Assembly (NCBI GenBank): GCA_902383995.1
Contig: CABLZX010000003.1
Location: forward strand, 62,001 to 126,000
Reading direction: 5' to 3'
DNA from: Scatousia sp902383995
GTDB lineage: Bacteria; Cyanobacteriota; Vampirovibrionia; Gastranaerophilales; Gastranaerophilaceae
Length of the DNA stretch: 64,000 bases
The number at the start of each line of letters is the position of its first letter. The stretch's first letter is position 1. Positions 41,991 to 51,398 of this stretch are shown one piece after another. Position numbers and translations under genes: made by a program. A model generated the notes under the pieces. It did no database searches, was not told where the DNA came from, and saw only the letters and a list, made by a program, of their open reading frames with translations.

Positions 41991-42387
41991 GGTATATTAT
42001 TCTTATCTGATTGTCAAGATATTTGTATAAAAAGTCTAAACAATGTCCAAAATTTTCCCATTATGTAGTATTTTATCCTATTGACAATATTACTCTATGT
42101 TGTAGTAATATCAAGTATTTCTGGTGATTTTTGTATCAACTTGAGACAGTATTTGTAAAGTAAAATTTTTACAAAAACTTTGTAAATTTTATTATTTTTA
42201 TATGTCAAATCAGCCTTAAGTCATGTAGAATTGCAGGTTTCCATGTCAATTACTCTTAAGAGTTACGTAAAAATACGGACTGGCAGGTAATTTGAATAAT
42301 CGTTATAGTATGAATGTTTTTTGAGATTTAAATAGAAAAGTATAAAAATTGTAGCAAATATATCTGTAATAATAAGGAGAAATATAC
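41991..42387. other. Intergenic region upstream of the M23 gene
   Basis: About 400 nt without a gene. Contains a possible promoter (TTGACA near 42080 with TAGTAAT 16 nt later), an AT-rich hairpin with 11-12-bp arms around 42158-42190 (AAAATTT..TACAAA/TTTGTAAATTTT) and a 12-bp palindrome ACTCTTAAGAGT (42252-42263). AAGGAG precedes the downstream ATG. Confidence 0.4.
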
Positions 42388-43356
42388 ATGGCAAAATTAA
42401 AAGAAAAAATTCAGCAAGCATTTAAAAGTGATGTGGAATTAGAAACTACTTTGGATGATATCTCCAAATCACAGGAGAATTTACTGAAAAATCACTCTAA
42501 TCCTGTTTTTAATCAAAAAGACAAAAATAAAATTTTGAAAAAATTTAGTGATTTGCAAAGTATTGGCAAATCCTTGCATAGATATAAAAAACTGAATGAA
42601 AATAATTATGATCAGGATGCTCAGGAAGAAAAAGAAAATATTGAAACTATCCTCTTGAAGGGCGGTATTAGTTATAACAAATATATTTGGCACTCTGAAA
42701 ATAGCGAGAATACATGTGATGTATGCAAATCTTTAGATGGCAAAGAATTTGACTTTTATGAAGAAGTTCCGGAACGCCCTCACCCGAATTGCAGATGTAC
42801 TGTTGAAATTGTAGAGGAAAGCAGTTCAAACGATGATTCAGGAACAATGACAGAAGAAAATTATAATACTAATAAAATGCCTCCACAAAATCCAACACAA
42901 CAACCTACATCTAAATCTCAGTCACCACAACCAAATCCTGCACCTAAAACCCTAGCACAGCAAAGATGGATATTACCTTGCAATGGGCCAATCGTTGGAC
43001 AATATGGGGAACAAAGAAGCACACACGTCCATAATGGGATTGATATTGCAGTACCTGTTGGCACCCCAATAAAAGCTGTTGCAGATGGAACTGTTTACTA
43101 TGCAGGTGCAAATGATCCTAAAGGATATGGTCAATATGTTATAATTACCCATAAAATAAATGGAAAAATTGTAACCAGTGAATACGGGCATTTATCATCT
43201 TGGAATGTACATGCAGGAGAGAGAATTAAACAGGGGCAAATAATTGCAAAATCCGGAAATACTGGTCATTCACAGGGGCCTCATTTACACATTACAATAA
43301 GAGAAGGAATTTATAAAGGAACGCCTGTAAATCCTAATAAATATTTTGATTACTAG
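42388..43356 (+). CDS. M23 metallopeptidase fused to a phage-head-morphogenesis motif
   Basis: 322 aa. Residues ~95-145 read YIWHSENSENTCDVCKSLDGKEF...PHPNCRCTVEIV, the Cys-rich C-terminal motif of Mu gpF/SPP1 gp7-like minor head proteins. A Pro/Gln-rich linker follows, then an M23 LytM domain: THVHNGIDIAVPVGTPIKAVADGTV (HxxxD zinc ligands) and GHSQGPHLHITIREG (HxH). M23 enzymes cut peptidoglycan cross-bridges. No signal peptide is visible. The fusion suggests a phage or tailocin-like structural protein carrying a lysin, or an exported toxin. AAGGAG supports the start. Confidence 0.8.
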   Translation: MAKLKEKIQQAFKSDVELETTLDDISKSQENLLKNHSNPVFNQKDKNKILKKFSDLQSIGKSLHRYKKLNENNYDQDAQEEKENIETILLKGGISYNKYIWHSENSENTCDVCKSLDGKEFDFYEEVPERPHPNCRCTVEIVEESSSNDDSGTMTEENYNTNKMPPQNPTQQPTSKSQSPQPNPAPKTLAQQRWILPCNGPIVGQYGEQRSTHVHNGIDIAVPVGTPIKAVADGTVYYAGANDPKGYGQYVIITHKINGKIVTSEYGHLSSWNVHAGERIKQGQIIAKSGNTGHSQGPHLHITIREGIYKGTPVNPNKYFDY

Positions 43357-43855
43357 TTGGACGTAATTTTTCAACTTGTTTAATATACTCTTCTACAACC
43401 TTAATTTGTTTATTTTCATAAAGTAAAATCTTTGTTAGTTTGCTCCTGTTAACCTTATTATCTATGAAATATGGAGATAGAATGTCATCAATGGGGTTTA
43501 CACTATCAGTTCCAATAGGTGTATATGTTTCATTCAAATATTTTTCTTTTGTAACTTTTAACATTTTGCCATACAAATCTAAATCAGAAGACGGAATACA
43601 AGTTTCAGGAATAAGAGATAAAGTTATATAATCTTCTATATTAAAACCAATTTCTAAAATTTTATCTCTTATTCTTTTTGCATCTTTAACTTCATTGTCA
43701 ATTTTTTTAATAACTATTGGATATTTTTCGTCAATAATCTGTTCCATTTCGGTTTTGTATTGTTTGCTCAAATTTTCAGGAATAGGCTTGTATTCTGCCA
43801 TAGCAGGAACACAAAAAAATAATAATGACAACAAAGTAATAATAAATTTTTTCAT
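43334..43855 (-). CDS. Secreted protein of unknown function
   Basis: 173 aa with a clear signal peptide (KKFIITLLSLLFFCVPAMA-E). The mature part is charged and helical (NLSKQYKTEMEQIIDEKYPIVIKKI), no family recognised; two Cys. Its 3' end overlaps the 3' end of the M23 gene by 23 nt in convergent orientation, so it may be an immunity-like or periplasmic partner of the peptidase; that is speculation from position. Confidence 0.55.
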   Translation of the reverse strand: MKKFIITLLSLLFFCVPAMAEYKPIPENLSKQYKTEMEQIIDEKYPIVIKKIDNEVKDAKRIRDKILEIGFNIEDYITLSLIPETCIPSSDLDLYGKMLKVTKEKYLNETYTPIGTDSVNPIDDILSPYFIDNKVNRSKLTKILLYENKQIKVVEEYIKQVEKLRPTSNQNIY

Positions 43856-44115
43856 AATTATCCTATAGGTTTATTTACATTAATAACTTTTACAGTCTAA
43901 TATTCGTTTACAAGTTGTACTCATCTCAGGATGGTAAAAGTCGAACTTTTGTCCAAACATACTAAAAACTGTCCTGTATCTATATTTCAGAAAGGACTCT
44001 TTTTATTTGCGGAAAGAGAATTTAGGTGCAAGCGTGATGAAATTCTCTAAAAATTGTATCAAATAAATTCTCTTAAATCGGCGAAGGTCCGCACAGTGCA
44101 GTGATTTTGCTATTA
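43856..44115. other. Intergenic region between the secreted-protein gene and ssrA
   Basis: No gene seen. One hairpin with 9-bp arms AGAGAATTT/AAATTCTCT around 44026-44059. This is where a tmRNA-targeting element would have its junction, but no second copy of the ssrA 3' end was seen. Confidence 0.4.
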
Positions 44116-44142
44116 AAAAAAAGAGGCTATCACAAGCCTCTC
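44116..44142 (-). terminator. Terminator of ssrA
   Basis: On the minus strand GAGGCT-TGTGAT-AGCCTC followed by eight T, just after the tmRNA 3' end. Confidence 0.9.
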
Positions 44143-44150
44143 AATTTTAA

Positions 44151-44547
44151 TGGTGGAGACGAGGGGAGTCGAACCCCTGTCCAAAATGGATAAAGACAAA
44201 CCTCTACGAGTGTAGATTTTCATTCTCTCGGCTGATTCGGGGGAAAATCAAAACCTTATAAATCAGCCCGAGGTTTTATTTCAGGGAAACTCTAAACCCT
44301 TGATGGTTATCTTGATACGCCTACCATCATCAACGCACTGCGTCTTGCATAATGGACCTATATCACCGGCAAGCTGGGCAATATAAGTAGCTAATTACCG
44401 ACTAAGCAGCTAAAGCATATGCTCTAGAGAAGTCAGCTTTAATTACGTTGTTAGCATTTAATTTAATTTGCTCGTTGATAACCGGGAACAGCGCCCGGAC
44501 TCGCAGCCTGCATTCACCGAACATCCTGTCTAATCCAAAACGTCCCC
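44151..44547 (-). ncRNA. ssrA: Transfer-messenger RNA (tmRNA)
   Basis: About 397 nt. The 5' end starts GGGGACGTTTTGG and the 3' end carries the TTCGA-containing T arm GGGGTTCGACTCCCCTCG and ends CCA. The tag frame reads ANNVIKADFSRAYALAA then TAG (in the 44404-44460 region), close to cyanobacterial tags (ANN..) and ending in the protease-recognised ALAA. tmRNA rescues stalled ribosomes with SmpB. It is a frequent integration target and here marks the right border of the variable region. Confidence 0.97.
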
Positions 44548-44838
44548 ATAAATTTAATTATTAATGTACAAGACCGCACCTTGTGCGGTGTCTAATCTGT
44601 CACTATTTTATTATTTTGAACAATAGTAACATTGTTTTTGAAGTCGTGACGCCATTTTCTATAATTCGAGCAAGCTCTCATTAAGAAAAGAAGGCAAACG
44701 TCCCCATAAATTTAATTGTTAATGTTCTACAACCCCACTGTTGGGGTCTCTAATCCGTCAATAGTAATTATCATTTGTGACAGATTTTTCATAATCGTGA
44801 TGCCATTTCCTATAATTCAACCCTGACATTCAGGAAAG
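44538..44838 (-). repeat. Tandem divergent duplication of the ssrA upstream region
   Basis: Two ~150-bp units, 44538-~44690 and 44696-~44838, share an identical 22-bp block at their ssrA-proximal end (44538-44559 and 44696-44717) and further blocks around ATAATTC and CGTGA. Each has a small hairpin at the same place but with different paired bases: ACCGCAC/GTGCGGT (44573-44589) and ACCCCA/TGGGGT (44732-44747). No coding frame is seen; a further ~130 nt to the helicase stop holds nothing evident. Confidence 0.65.
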
Positions 44839-44971
44839 ATAGCATAACTCACAGACATTTTAGCGTGAAGCTCCTGCCTATAACCTGCATACCGTTTACT
44901 AAGTAATAAAATGGTCGTAAGGTTATCTTATTTCATTATAACCGGTTTGAAATAAATTTCAAGCAGTTACT

Positions 44972-47900
44972 CTAATTTACAAGTAGTCGATCAAGACAGG
45001 CATTTTGGGAGTATTGCCATTCGCGGTAGGTAACTCTGTTTACTTTGAAACCTGAACGTTCTATAATTGACTGCTTTTTCATGTTTGAAACCGTAGGACG
45101 TTCACTATCCTCAACACCGTCAACTTCTATTACAAATTTGTCATCCACAAGCAAATCTGCACTTAAGCCGGCAATTTCGACTCCTGCACGAACTTTATGT
45201 CCAAGACTACGTATAGTTTGTGCTATTTCGCGTTCAAATTTATTTTTATAAATATTCTCGTCAATATCCGGATTATTTAATGCTTGCTGCTTATTCTGGT
45301 ATTCTTCAATATATGCCATATAATCCCTGAACAATCCATCCTGAAGATCTTTAGGGTCACGTGAAACAAAGTTTATTACTTTGTATCTGGCACGTGTAAT
45401 TGCAACATTAAACAGATTTGGTTTTTGAAGGAATGTAAGGCTCTGCGGGAAGCTGTTAGGTGCAAATGCCCATGACATAAGAATAATGTCGCGTTCATCC
45501 CCCTGGAAGGTATGGGCTGTACCTATTTCTATCTGGTGTTTTCTAACCATATGATCAGAAAGTACTTTTGAAACAGAAACTTTAAGCTGTTCAACCTGAG
45601 CTCTGAATGGTGAAATTATTCCGATAGAAACAGGATTATCAGGATTTTTGCGTTCATCCTCTACCACTATATCATATAAGCGCTTCACTAAAGCTTCTAT
45701 TTCAGGCAGGTTACGTGTAGCGTCAAAATCGACACGTCCATCAGGAACCATAACTGTTTCAAGAACCTTTCCATCTCCTACATCTTTTTTCATAACACGC
45801 ATCCTGCCGCCGTAGAATTCCCTGTTAGAAAATTCAATAATTGGCGGGAGGCTTCTGAAATGTTCGTCAAGCATAACTGAATTCATTGAATAGTAATCAG
45901 CTAAGTCAAACATCGAATTTGTTCTGAAACGCCACATTAGCTGATATTTATCAGGAATGCCGTACTGGCTTAAGAAGGATTGCTCTTTAGCTTTTTCAAG
46001 GAATGAAAGATGAGGAAGCTGTTTGTCATCGCCGACAATTACAGCTCTCTTCGCCCTGAATAAGATAGGGAAGCAGCTTGCAATATCACACTGTGAAGCC
46101 TCATCAATGATTGCAACATCAAACATTCCCGGTTTGAGTGGAAGCGAACCGGAAATTGCATAGGTTGTTACACACCAGCAAGGAAAGGCTTCAAGAAGAG
46201 GTTTAAAGTCTTCATTCTCCAGAATTCTGTTTTGAAGATTTTTCTTGCGTTCGACAAGGGACTTAGCATGAACTATAAGCCTTTGCCGTTTAATCTGGTC
46301 GCGCAATAGACCCTTTAAAGCTTCACGTCTTCTGCCTTTCAAAATATTGATTGCAAGCGGTTTTTGTTTTTTCTTCATCTGGCGGATTTGTTCTGATAAA
46401 ACGTGAAGGTTTCCTGTTTTTTGAATATCAGATTCAATTTTTCTCAAACGCCAGATTAAATTTGCTACATCGAGCTCTGATTTTAAAACTCCGAGATTTT
46501 CATAATCAACATCAAAATTTTTCAATTTAAGGATTTTTTTCAGCTGGTTTACACTGCCATAATTTGCAATATTAGCAAAGAAGCCTGTTTTATCCATATT
46601 ATTTTCCAAAGTCTTTATAATATTGGAAATTGTATCAATTTCGGATTTTTTAAGTGTTGTTTTAATAAATTGGGTATTTCCTATAGCTTTTTCCTGTTGC
46701 TCAACATCAATAGAAAGATTATGCCAGTCATTTTCAAGCTTAATAATTTGTTCACACTTATTTTCCATTTGTTTAAGCAGGTCAAGATGCTGTTTCATAT
46801 CATCAACCCCGGCAAAAAGACTGTCCTCAAAGTCGCTGTCAATATCCACTTTACCGGACAAGAGGTCTTGAAGCTGATAACTTAATTGCTTCTGATAATT
46901 CAAGCGACCTGCCCGAAGAGCAAGAAACGGAGCTCCAAGTTCATTAAGTCTGTCTGCAACAACATCAACCGCTTTATCCATGCGGGAAGCAACAAGTACT
47001 GTTTTGCCGTTTGCGATTAAGTGTGCAACAAGGTTTACGATTGTCTGTGATTTACCTGTTCCGGGAGGTCCCTGAACTGCTATGAATTTATTATTATCAA
47101 TATTTTTAATAACTCTTTCCTGTGAGTCGCTGAGGGAAAGGGGGGTTATAGGATAAAAATCAGAAACAGCTTTCATATCTTTAATAGGAACTGATTTTTC
47201 TTTAGATAGATTAAATTCCTCATTAATAATATTTAATGCTGTTTCTCGGTATGTACCGCTTGGTCTTTCTGCTATTTGCGTAAGTTCATGCAAAACACCG
47301 GCAGTGACTGAGGGGCGCTTAGTAAGTATTATTGCAGATTGGCTTGTCAGGTTAATTTTTTCGAGTTTTTTAACCTGTTTTTGTTTTGTTTCCTCTTCTT
47401 CAATTATTGCTTCAACATTTTCTGCATTAATCTTTTCTTCGTAAAATTCTTTTGCAATATCTTTTGAAATATTATCTTCGTCAACATTATTTTTGCTGTC
47501 AAGAGTAATATCAATTTCAGGAATAATAGACTTCAGGGTGGTCAAAAATATTTCAAGGCTTTCATTTGTAATTGGAAGGGATGGAACAACCTCAAGCAAT
47601 CCTTCAAGAAGCTGTTCGACCTCATCATCGTCATCACTCTTTTTCATCAGCGCAGTAAGTGCACCGGTGTTAAGCGAAAGCACCTCATCCTGTGGAATAC
47701 AGTTTATATTAACTCCGTTTCTTTCAAGACGGCATGGAAGATACAAAAGCGGGGTTAGAAATTCATTCTGCTTTCTTGTTTTAGAACTTTTACCTACAAG
47801 AAATAAATATCCGTAAATAAGGTACTTATCTTTCTGGCTCATCTCAGATTGAATCATAAGCTCTGTGAGCTTGCTGTCACTGCCGTCAAGGCGGAGAAAC

Positions 47901-48091
47901 TCCTCATTATTAGTTAAAAGTTCTTCCTCGCCTTTTAGGAAAATCCATTTGTTATCTTTGTCACCTTTAAGGTTTCTGAACGTAGAACTCTTAACCTCTT
48001 CACGTACACAGTCATGAAGGTACTGGCTTAGTTTTTTAATAAAACTGTTATTAAATGCCGAGTTAATTGCTTTTGTTGCTTCCTGTAACAT
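44972..48091 (-). CDS. Superfamily 1 helicase with C-terminal nuclease-like domain
   Basis: 1039 aa. Walker A is AVQGPPGTGKSQTIVNLVAH (~residue 340), motif II VAIIDEASQCDIASCFP, then RAVIVGDDKQLPHLSF (motif III), MLDEHFRSLPPIIEFSN (motif IV), IGTAHTFQGDERDIILMSW and NVAITRARYKVINFVS (motifs V-VI): a Upf1-like SF1 helicase. The last ~90 residues (REIAQTIRSLGHKVRAGVEIAGLSADLLVDDKFVIEVDG) form a Vsr/DUF559-type nuclease fold with D..ExD. The insert between Walker A and II is coiled coil. It acts on DNA or RNA ends; a repair or defence role is open. It stands alone beside ssrA. Confidence 0.88.
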   Translation of the reverse strand: MLQEATKAINSAFNNSFIKKLSQYLHDCVREEVKSSTFRNLKGDKDNKWIFLKGEEELLTNNEEFLRLDGSDSKLTELMIQSEMSQKDKYLIYGYLFLVGKSSKTRKQNEFLTPLLYLPCRLERNGVNINCIPQDEVLSLNTGALTALMKKSDDDDEVEQLLEGLLEVVPSLPITNESLEIFLTTLKSIIPEIDITLDSKNNVDEDNISKDIAKEFYEEKINAENVEAIIEEEETKQKQVKKLEKINLTSQSAIILTKRPSVTAGVLHELTQIAERPSGTYRETALNIINEEFNLSKEKSVPIKDMKAVSDFYPITPLSLSDSQERVIKNIDNNKFIAVQGPPGTGKSQTIVNLVAHLIANGKTVLVASRMDKAVDVVADRLNELGAPFLALRAGRLNYQKQLSYQLQDLLSGKVDIDSDFEDSLFAGVDDMKQHLDLLKQMENKCEQIIKLENDWHNLSIDVEQQEKAIGNTQFIKTTLKKSEIDTISNIIKTLENNMDKTGFFANIANYGSVNQLKKILKLKNFDVDYENLGVLKSELDVANLIWRLRKIESDIQKTGNLHVLSEQIRQMKKKQKPLAINILKGRRREALKGLLRDQIKRQRLIVHAKSLVERKKNLQNRILENEDFKPLLEAFPCWCVTTYAISGSLPLKPGMFDVAIIDEASQCDIASCFPILFRAKRAVIVGDDKQLPHLSFLEKAKEQSFLSQYGIPDKYQLMWRFRTNSMFDLADYYSMNSVMLDEHFRSLPPIIEFSNREFYGGRMRVMKKDVGDGKVLETVMVPDGRVDFDATRNLPEIEALVKRLYDIVVEDERKNPDNPVSIGIISPFRAQVEQLKVSVSKVLSDHMVRKHQIEIGTAHTFQGDERDIILMSWAFAPNSFPQSLTFLQKPNLFNVAITRARYKVINFVSRDPKDLQDGLFRDYMAYIEEYQNKQQALNNPDIDENIYKNKFEREIAQTIRSLGHKVRAGVEIAGLSADLLVDDKFVIEVDGVEDSERPTVSNMKKQSIIERSGFKVNRVTYREWQYSQNACLDRLLVN

Positions 48092-48192
48092 AATGTATTC
48101 CTTTCCGCCCGCCTGGCTAGCCTGTTTGCCGGGAATTTAAAACACCCGGTTTTATCAAGCAGGGGGTTATTCCTTTTTATTCTATTTTACGC

Positions 48193-48198
48193 TAAAAT
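48193..48198 (+). promoter_or_regulatory. -10 box of the CCA-adding enzyme gene (leaderless)
   Basis: TAAAAT followed by seven bases and the ATG at 48206. No ribosome site fits in between. Confidence 0.4.
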
Positions 48199-48205
48199 AG
48201 GCAAT

Positions 48206-49339
48206 ATGGACATCATTAAAATAAAGGATACTTCAAATAAATTATACTATGTAGGCGGGGTTGTCCGCGATGAAATATTAGGTATAAAAAGTTTTGATGT
48301 CGATATGACTTACGAAGGAAATGCAATTGAGTTTGCAAAAAACAATTTAATCAAACAGGACGAACAATCCAACCTTCAGGATACCGGCTGTATTTCAGAA
48401 ATTTTGCAGATTAACGAGCCTTTCGGAACTGTGCGGGTAAAAATTGACGGGCGGGAGGTTGATATTGCATCAACAAGACAGGAAGTATACGAGCGAAAAG
48501 GGCATCTGCCAAAAGTAACAAAAATCGGCTGTACTTTGAAAGAAGATGTCCTACGCCGGGATTTTACAATTAATACTCTTGCAAAATCTGTAAGCACAGG
48601 AGAAATTATTGACTACACAGGAGGACTTGAGGATATTAAAACTAAAACTCTTCGTGTTTTGCATGACAGAAGTTTTATTGATGATCCAACCAGAATTTTA
48701 CGGGGGTTAAAGTTTTCAATTCGTTTCGGTTTTGAACTTGATGAACATACAAAAAAACTTCAGGATGAATACCTGCATAATATAAATTATGACATGTGCT
48801 ATAAACGCATAAAAAAAGAACTTATTGAAACATTCAATCTAAATTCACAAAAAGCATTTGAAAGATTCATAAATGACGGTATCTGCAAGCTTATAACAAC
48901 AACCCCTGTGCCGCTGCCGCAGGTAAACATAGAAGAACTTGTTAATAAATACAAAATTGAACATCCCTGGATTATTTATGCAGGGGTTTTAAAAGATTTG
49001 TCAAGACTGCCGCTTACAAAAACAGAACAAAAAATCCTTGACGATTTTAATGCAGCCGGAAATCCACAAACTGATTTTGAACTATATAAAGCATTTGAAA
49101 AAGTATCAATTAAAACTGTAATTCTTTATGCAGTGTTGAAGGATTATGAAAAAGCAATACATTATCTTGATAACCTGCGCGGAATAAAAATATCCATAAA
49201 CGGTAATGATTTACAAGCAATAGGACTGCCTCCGTCAGCAAAATATGCAGCCATTTTTGACAAAATACTTGAACAAAAACTTGCTAGCCCCGGTATGAAT
49301 AAATCAGAAGAATTAAGTATTGCTCAGAAATTTTTATGA
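48206..49339 (+). CDS. CCA tRNA nucleotidyltransferase / poly(A) polymerase family
   Basis: 377 aa. Class II nucleotidyltransferase head: KLYYVGGVVRDEILGIKSFDVDMTYEG with the G-G-x-V-R-D motif and the DxD metal site; then VDIASTRQEVYERKGHLPKV, DVLRRDFTINTLAKSV (RRDFTxN nucleotide selection) and FIDDPTRILRGLKFSIRFGF. This is the bacterial CCA-adding or A-adding type that completes tRNA 3' ends; the two are not separable by eye. The C-terminal ~120 residues are helical tRNA-binding body. The ATG is 7 nt after a -10 box. Confidence 0.92.
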   Translation: MDIIKIKDTSNKLYYVGGVVRDEILGIKSFDVDMTYEGNAIEFAKNNLIKQDEQSNLQDTGCISEILQINEPFGTVRVKIDGREVDIASTRQEVYERKGHLPKVTKIGCTLKEDVLRRDFTINTLAKSVSTGEIIDYTGGLEDIKTKTLRVLHDRSFIDDPTRILRGLKFSIRFGFELDEHTKKLQDEYLHNINYDMCYKRIKKELIETFNLNSQKAFERFINDGICKLITTTPVPLPQVNIEELVNKYKIEHPWIIYAGVLKDLSRLPLTKTEQKILDDFNAAGNPQTDFELYKAFEKVSIKTVILYAVLKDYEKAIHYLDNLRGIKISINGNDLQAIGLPPSAKYAAIFDKILEQKLASPGMNKSEELSIAQKFL

Positions 49340-49555
49340 CTTTTTCTTTGGTATAAATTCCAAATCATAACCAAGAATTTCTGCAATTATATATGCTTCA
49401 TGCAGACTTAATGATTTGATTTTCAGTTTGCTTGATAAACTAGCCAATGTATATTTCTTGCCAGTTTTCTCTGTCATTAATTCTGCAAGTTTTGTAATTG
49501 TAACTCCATTCAATGATAGCAATGAATGGATAATTCTTTTTACATTTTTCTCCAT
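49334..49555 (-). CDS. Small HTH protein (Cro/CI-like)
   Basis: 73 aa. RIIHSLLSLNGVTITKLAELM then TLASLSSKLKIKSLSLHEAYIIAEILGYDLEFIPKK resembles short phage-type LLM/Cro HTH proteins (helix-turn-helix with SSKLK recognition helix). The ATG lies seven bases after TATAAT, so it is probably leaderless. It overlaps the 3' end of the CCA gene by 6 nt, convergently. Confidence 0.65.
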   Translation of the reverse strand: MEKNVKRIIHSLLSLNGVTITKLAELMTEKTGKKYTLASLSSKLKIKSLSLHEAYIIAEILGYDLEFIPKKKS

Positions 49556-49562
49556 TAATAAA

Positions 49563-49568
49563 ATTATA
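49563..49568 (-). promoter_or_regulatory. -10 box of the small HTH gene (leaderless)
   Basis: TATAAT on the minus strand, seven bases before the ATG at 49555. Confidence 0.45.
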
Positions 49569-49708
49569 ATTTATTTGACAAAAAGTCTAAAATATATTAT
49601 ATTAATCATTGAATATCATTAACTCTTATGATATATCATTAATATAATTACGGATATTTTATTTGTCTTTTCAGCATGCTATAATTTTGCTGGAGTATGA
49701 AAAGGACA

Positions 49709-49743
49709 AAAAAAGCCGTTCCATAAAGGAACGGCTTTTCTTT
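49709..49743 (-). terminator. Terminator of the fatty-acid operon
   Basis: AAGCCGTTCC-TTTAT-GGAACGGCTT followed by a T run on the minus strand, directly after fabF. Confidence 0.92.
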
Positions 49744-49757
49744 TAAATAATACGCTG

Positions 49758-51008
49758 CTAAATTTCTTTAAGTACAATTGTTGCATTTTGTCCGCCAAAT
49801 CCAAATGAATTTGATAATGCTGCATGAATTTCCGCTTTTCTTGCTTTATGCGGAACATAATCCAGATTAGCAACTTTTTCATCCTGATTATCAAGGTTAA
49901 TTGTAGGCGGTACAATATTCTCATTAATTGCTTTAACACAGGCAATAGCCTCCACTGCACCGGTTGCACCCAGCAAATGCCCGTGCATACTCTTGGTTGA
50001 ACTTACCATAAGTTTTGAATTTTTATTTCTATCACCGAATACACCTGCAATAGCATGTGATTCTGCAATATCACCTAAACCGGTACTTGTACCATGTGCA
50101 TTAATATAATCAATATCCTCTGGCTTCATACCTGCATCTTCAAGCGCAAACTGCATTGAATGGCTGGCACCTTTACCCTCCGGACATGGTGCAACAACAT
50201 CATAAGCATCAGCGGTCTGACCATAGCCTGCTATTTCGGCATAAATATGAGCACCGCGTTTTTTAGCATGTTCATACTCTTCAAGAACCAGAACGCCTGC
50301 ACCTTCTGACATTACAAAGCCATCTCTGTCTATGTCCCATGGACGGGAAGCTTTCTGAGGTTCGTCATTGCGTTTTGAAAGTGTTCTTGCACTAGAGAAT
50401 GCTCCGATACCTACGTCACATATAGTAGCTTCACAACCACCTGCAACCATAATATCAGCATCTCCATATTGAATAGCTCTAAACGCATCGCCGATTGAAT
50501 GAGTACCTGTTGCACAAGCTGAAACAACAACTTTATTAATACCTTTGAAGCCGTATTTCATAGAAATTCTGCCTGACGCCATGTTTACAATCATCATAGG
50601 TATTGTAAACGGTGAACATTTATTAGGACCTTTTTCCAATATACGAACATGGTTTTCTTCAAAAGTACGGAAACCACCTGCTGCAGAACTAACAACTACA
50701 CCAATTTTATATGGATCGACGTCATTAACTTCTTCTAACTTAGCATCTTTAACAGCTTCATCAGCAGCAATCATAGCAAACTGAATAAATCTGTCCATTT
50801 TCTTTGCTTCTTTAGCATCAAGATACTCTTCCGGGTTGAAATTTTTAACTTCTCCGGAAATTTTAACAACGTGCTTGCTAACGTCGATTAATTCGGAAGT
50901 ACTTATTCCGCTTTTTCCTTCAACAAGACTGTGCCAGAATTTATCAACACCTACACCAAACGGTGAAACAGCACCCAATCCTGTGATTACTACTCTTCTC
51001 TTAGTCAT
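49758..51008 (-). CDS. fabF: 3-oxoacyl-ACP synthase II
   Basis: 416 aa from ATG 51008 (MTKRRVVITGLGAVSPFGVG), preferred to an upstream ATG at 51065 because AAAGG lies just before it and the family starts there. Active-site residues: Cys in VVSACATGTHS (~165), His in INAHGTSTGLGD (~305) and HGHLLGATGA (~340). It extends acyl-ACP by condensing with malonyl-ACP in type II fatty-acid synthesis. It is the last gene of the operon, ~110 nt after acpP. Confidence 0.97.
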   Translation of the reverse strand: MTKRRVVITGLGAVSPFGVGVDKFWHSLVEGKSGISTSELIDVSKHVVKISGEVKNFNPEEYLDAKEAKKMDRFIQFAMIAADEAVKDAKLEEVNDVDPYKIGVVVSSAAGGFRTFEENHVRILEKGPNKCSPFTIPMMIVNMASGRISMKYGFKGINKVVVSACATGTHSIGDAFRAIQYGDADIMVAGGCEATICDVGIGAFSSARTLSKRNDEPQKASRPWDIDRDGFVMSEGAGVLVLEEYEHAKKRGAHIYAEIAGYGQTADAYDVVAPCPEGKGASHSMQFALEDAGMKPEDIDYINAHGTSTGLGDIAESHAIAGVFGDRNKNSKLMVSSTKSMHGHLLGATGAVEAIACVKAINENIVPPTINLDNQDEKVANLDYVPHKARKAEIHAALSNSFGFGGQNATIVLKEI

Positions 51009-51118
51009 CTCTTTACCTTTTATCCTCTTAAAATTTACGAGGGGAAAAAAATATTCAATTTTCACCCTCGTAATTTAAAAATATCCAGCTTTAAAGCCCG
51101 ATTAACACTTGCTTAAAA

Positions 51119-51349
51119 TTAAGAGTGTGAATCAATGTAGTCAACAGCATCTTTAACTGTTTGGATTTTTTCAGCTTCTTCATCAGGAATTTCGCAGCCG
51201 AATTCTTCTTCAAAAGCCATAACTAATTCAACTGTATCTAAGGAATCAGCACCCAAATCAGCAGTGAAGCTAGCTTCAGGAGTAACTAAAGCTTCATCAA
51301 CGCTTAATTGATCTACTACAACTTTTTTAACTTTGTCAAATGTACTCAT
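51119..51349 (-). CDS. acpP: Acyl carrier protein
   Basis: 76 aa, standard size. GADSLDTVELVMAFEEEFG contains the DSL motif whose Ser (~37) takes the 4'-phosphopantetheine arm. Acidic helices elsewhere are typical. It shuttles acyl chains between the Fab enzymes and PlsX. It has its own promoter (51399-51427), allowing higher expression than the upstream part of the operon. Confidence 0.97.
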   Translation of the reverse strand: MSTFDKVKKVVVDQLSVDEALVTPEASFTADLGADSLDTVELVMAFEEEFGCEIPDEEAEKIQTVKDAVDYIDSHS

Positions 51350-51398
51350 CTTCTTTACCTCATTTAATTTAATTGTATACTATACTTTGTCATTTTAT

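Noticed and set aside
42252..42263. Palindrome ACTCTTAAGAGT as an attachment site
   Set aside because: No second copy was found in the window and 12-bp palindromes of AT-rich DNA occur by chance.
44026..44059. ssrA-linked attachment site for the island
   Set aside because: No duplicate of the tmRNA 3' end was seen and the only recombinase is an internal serine type, not a tyrosine integrase.
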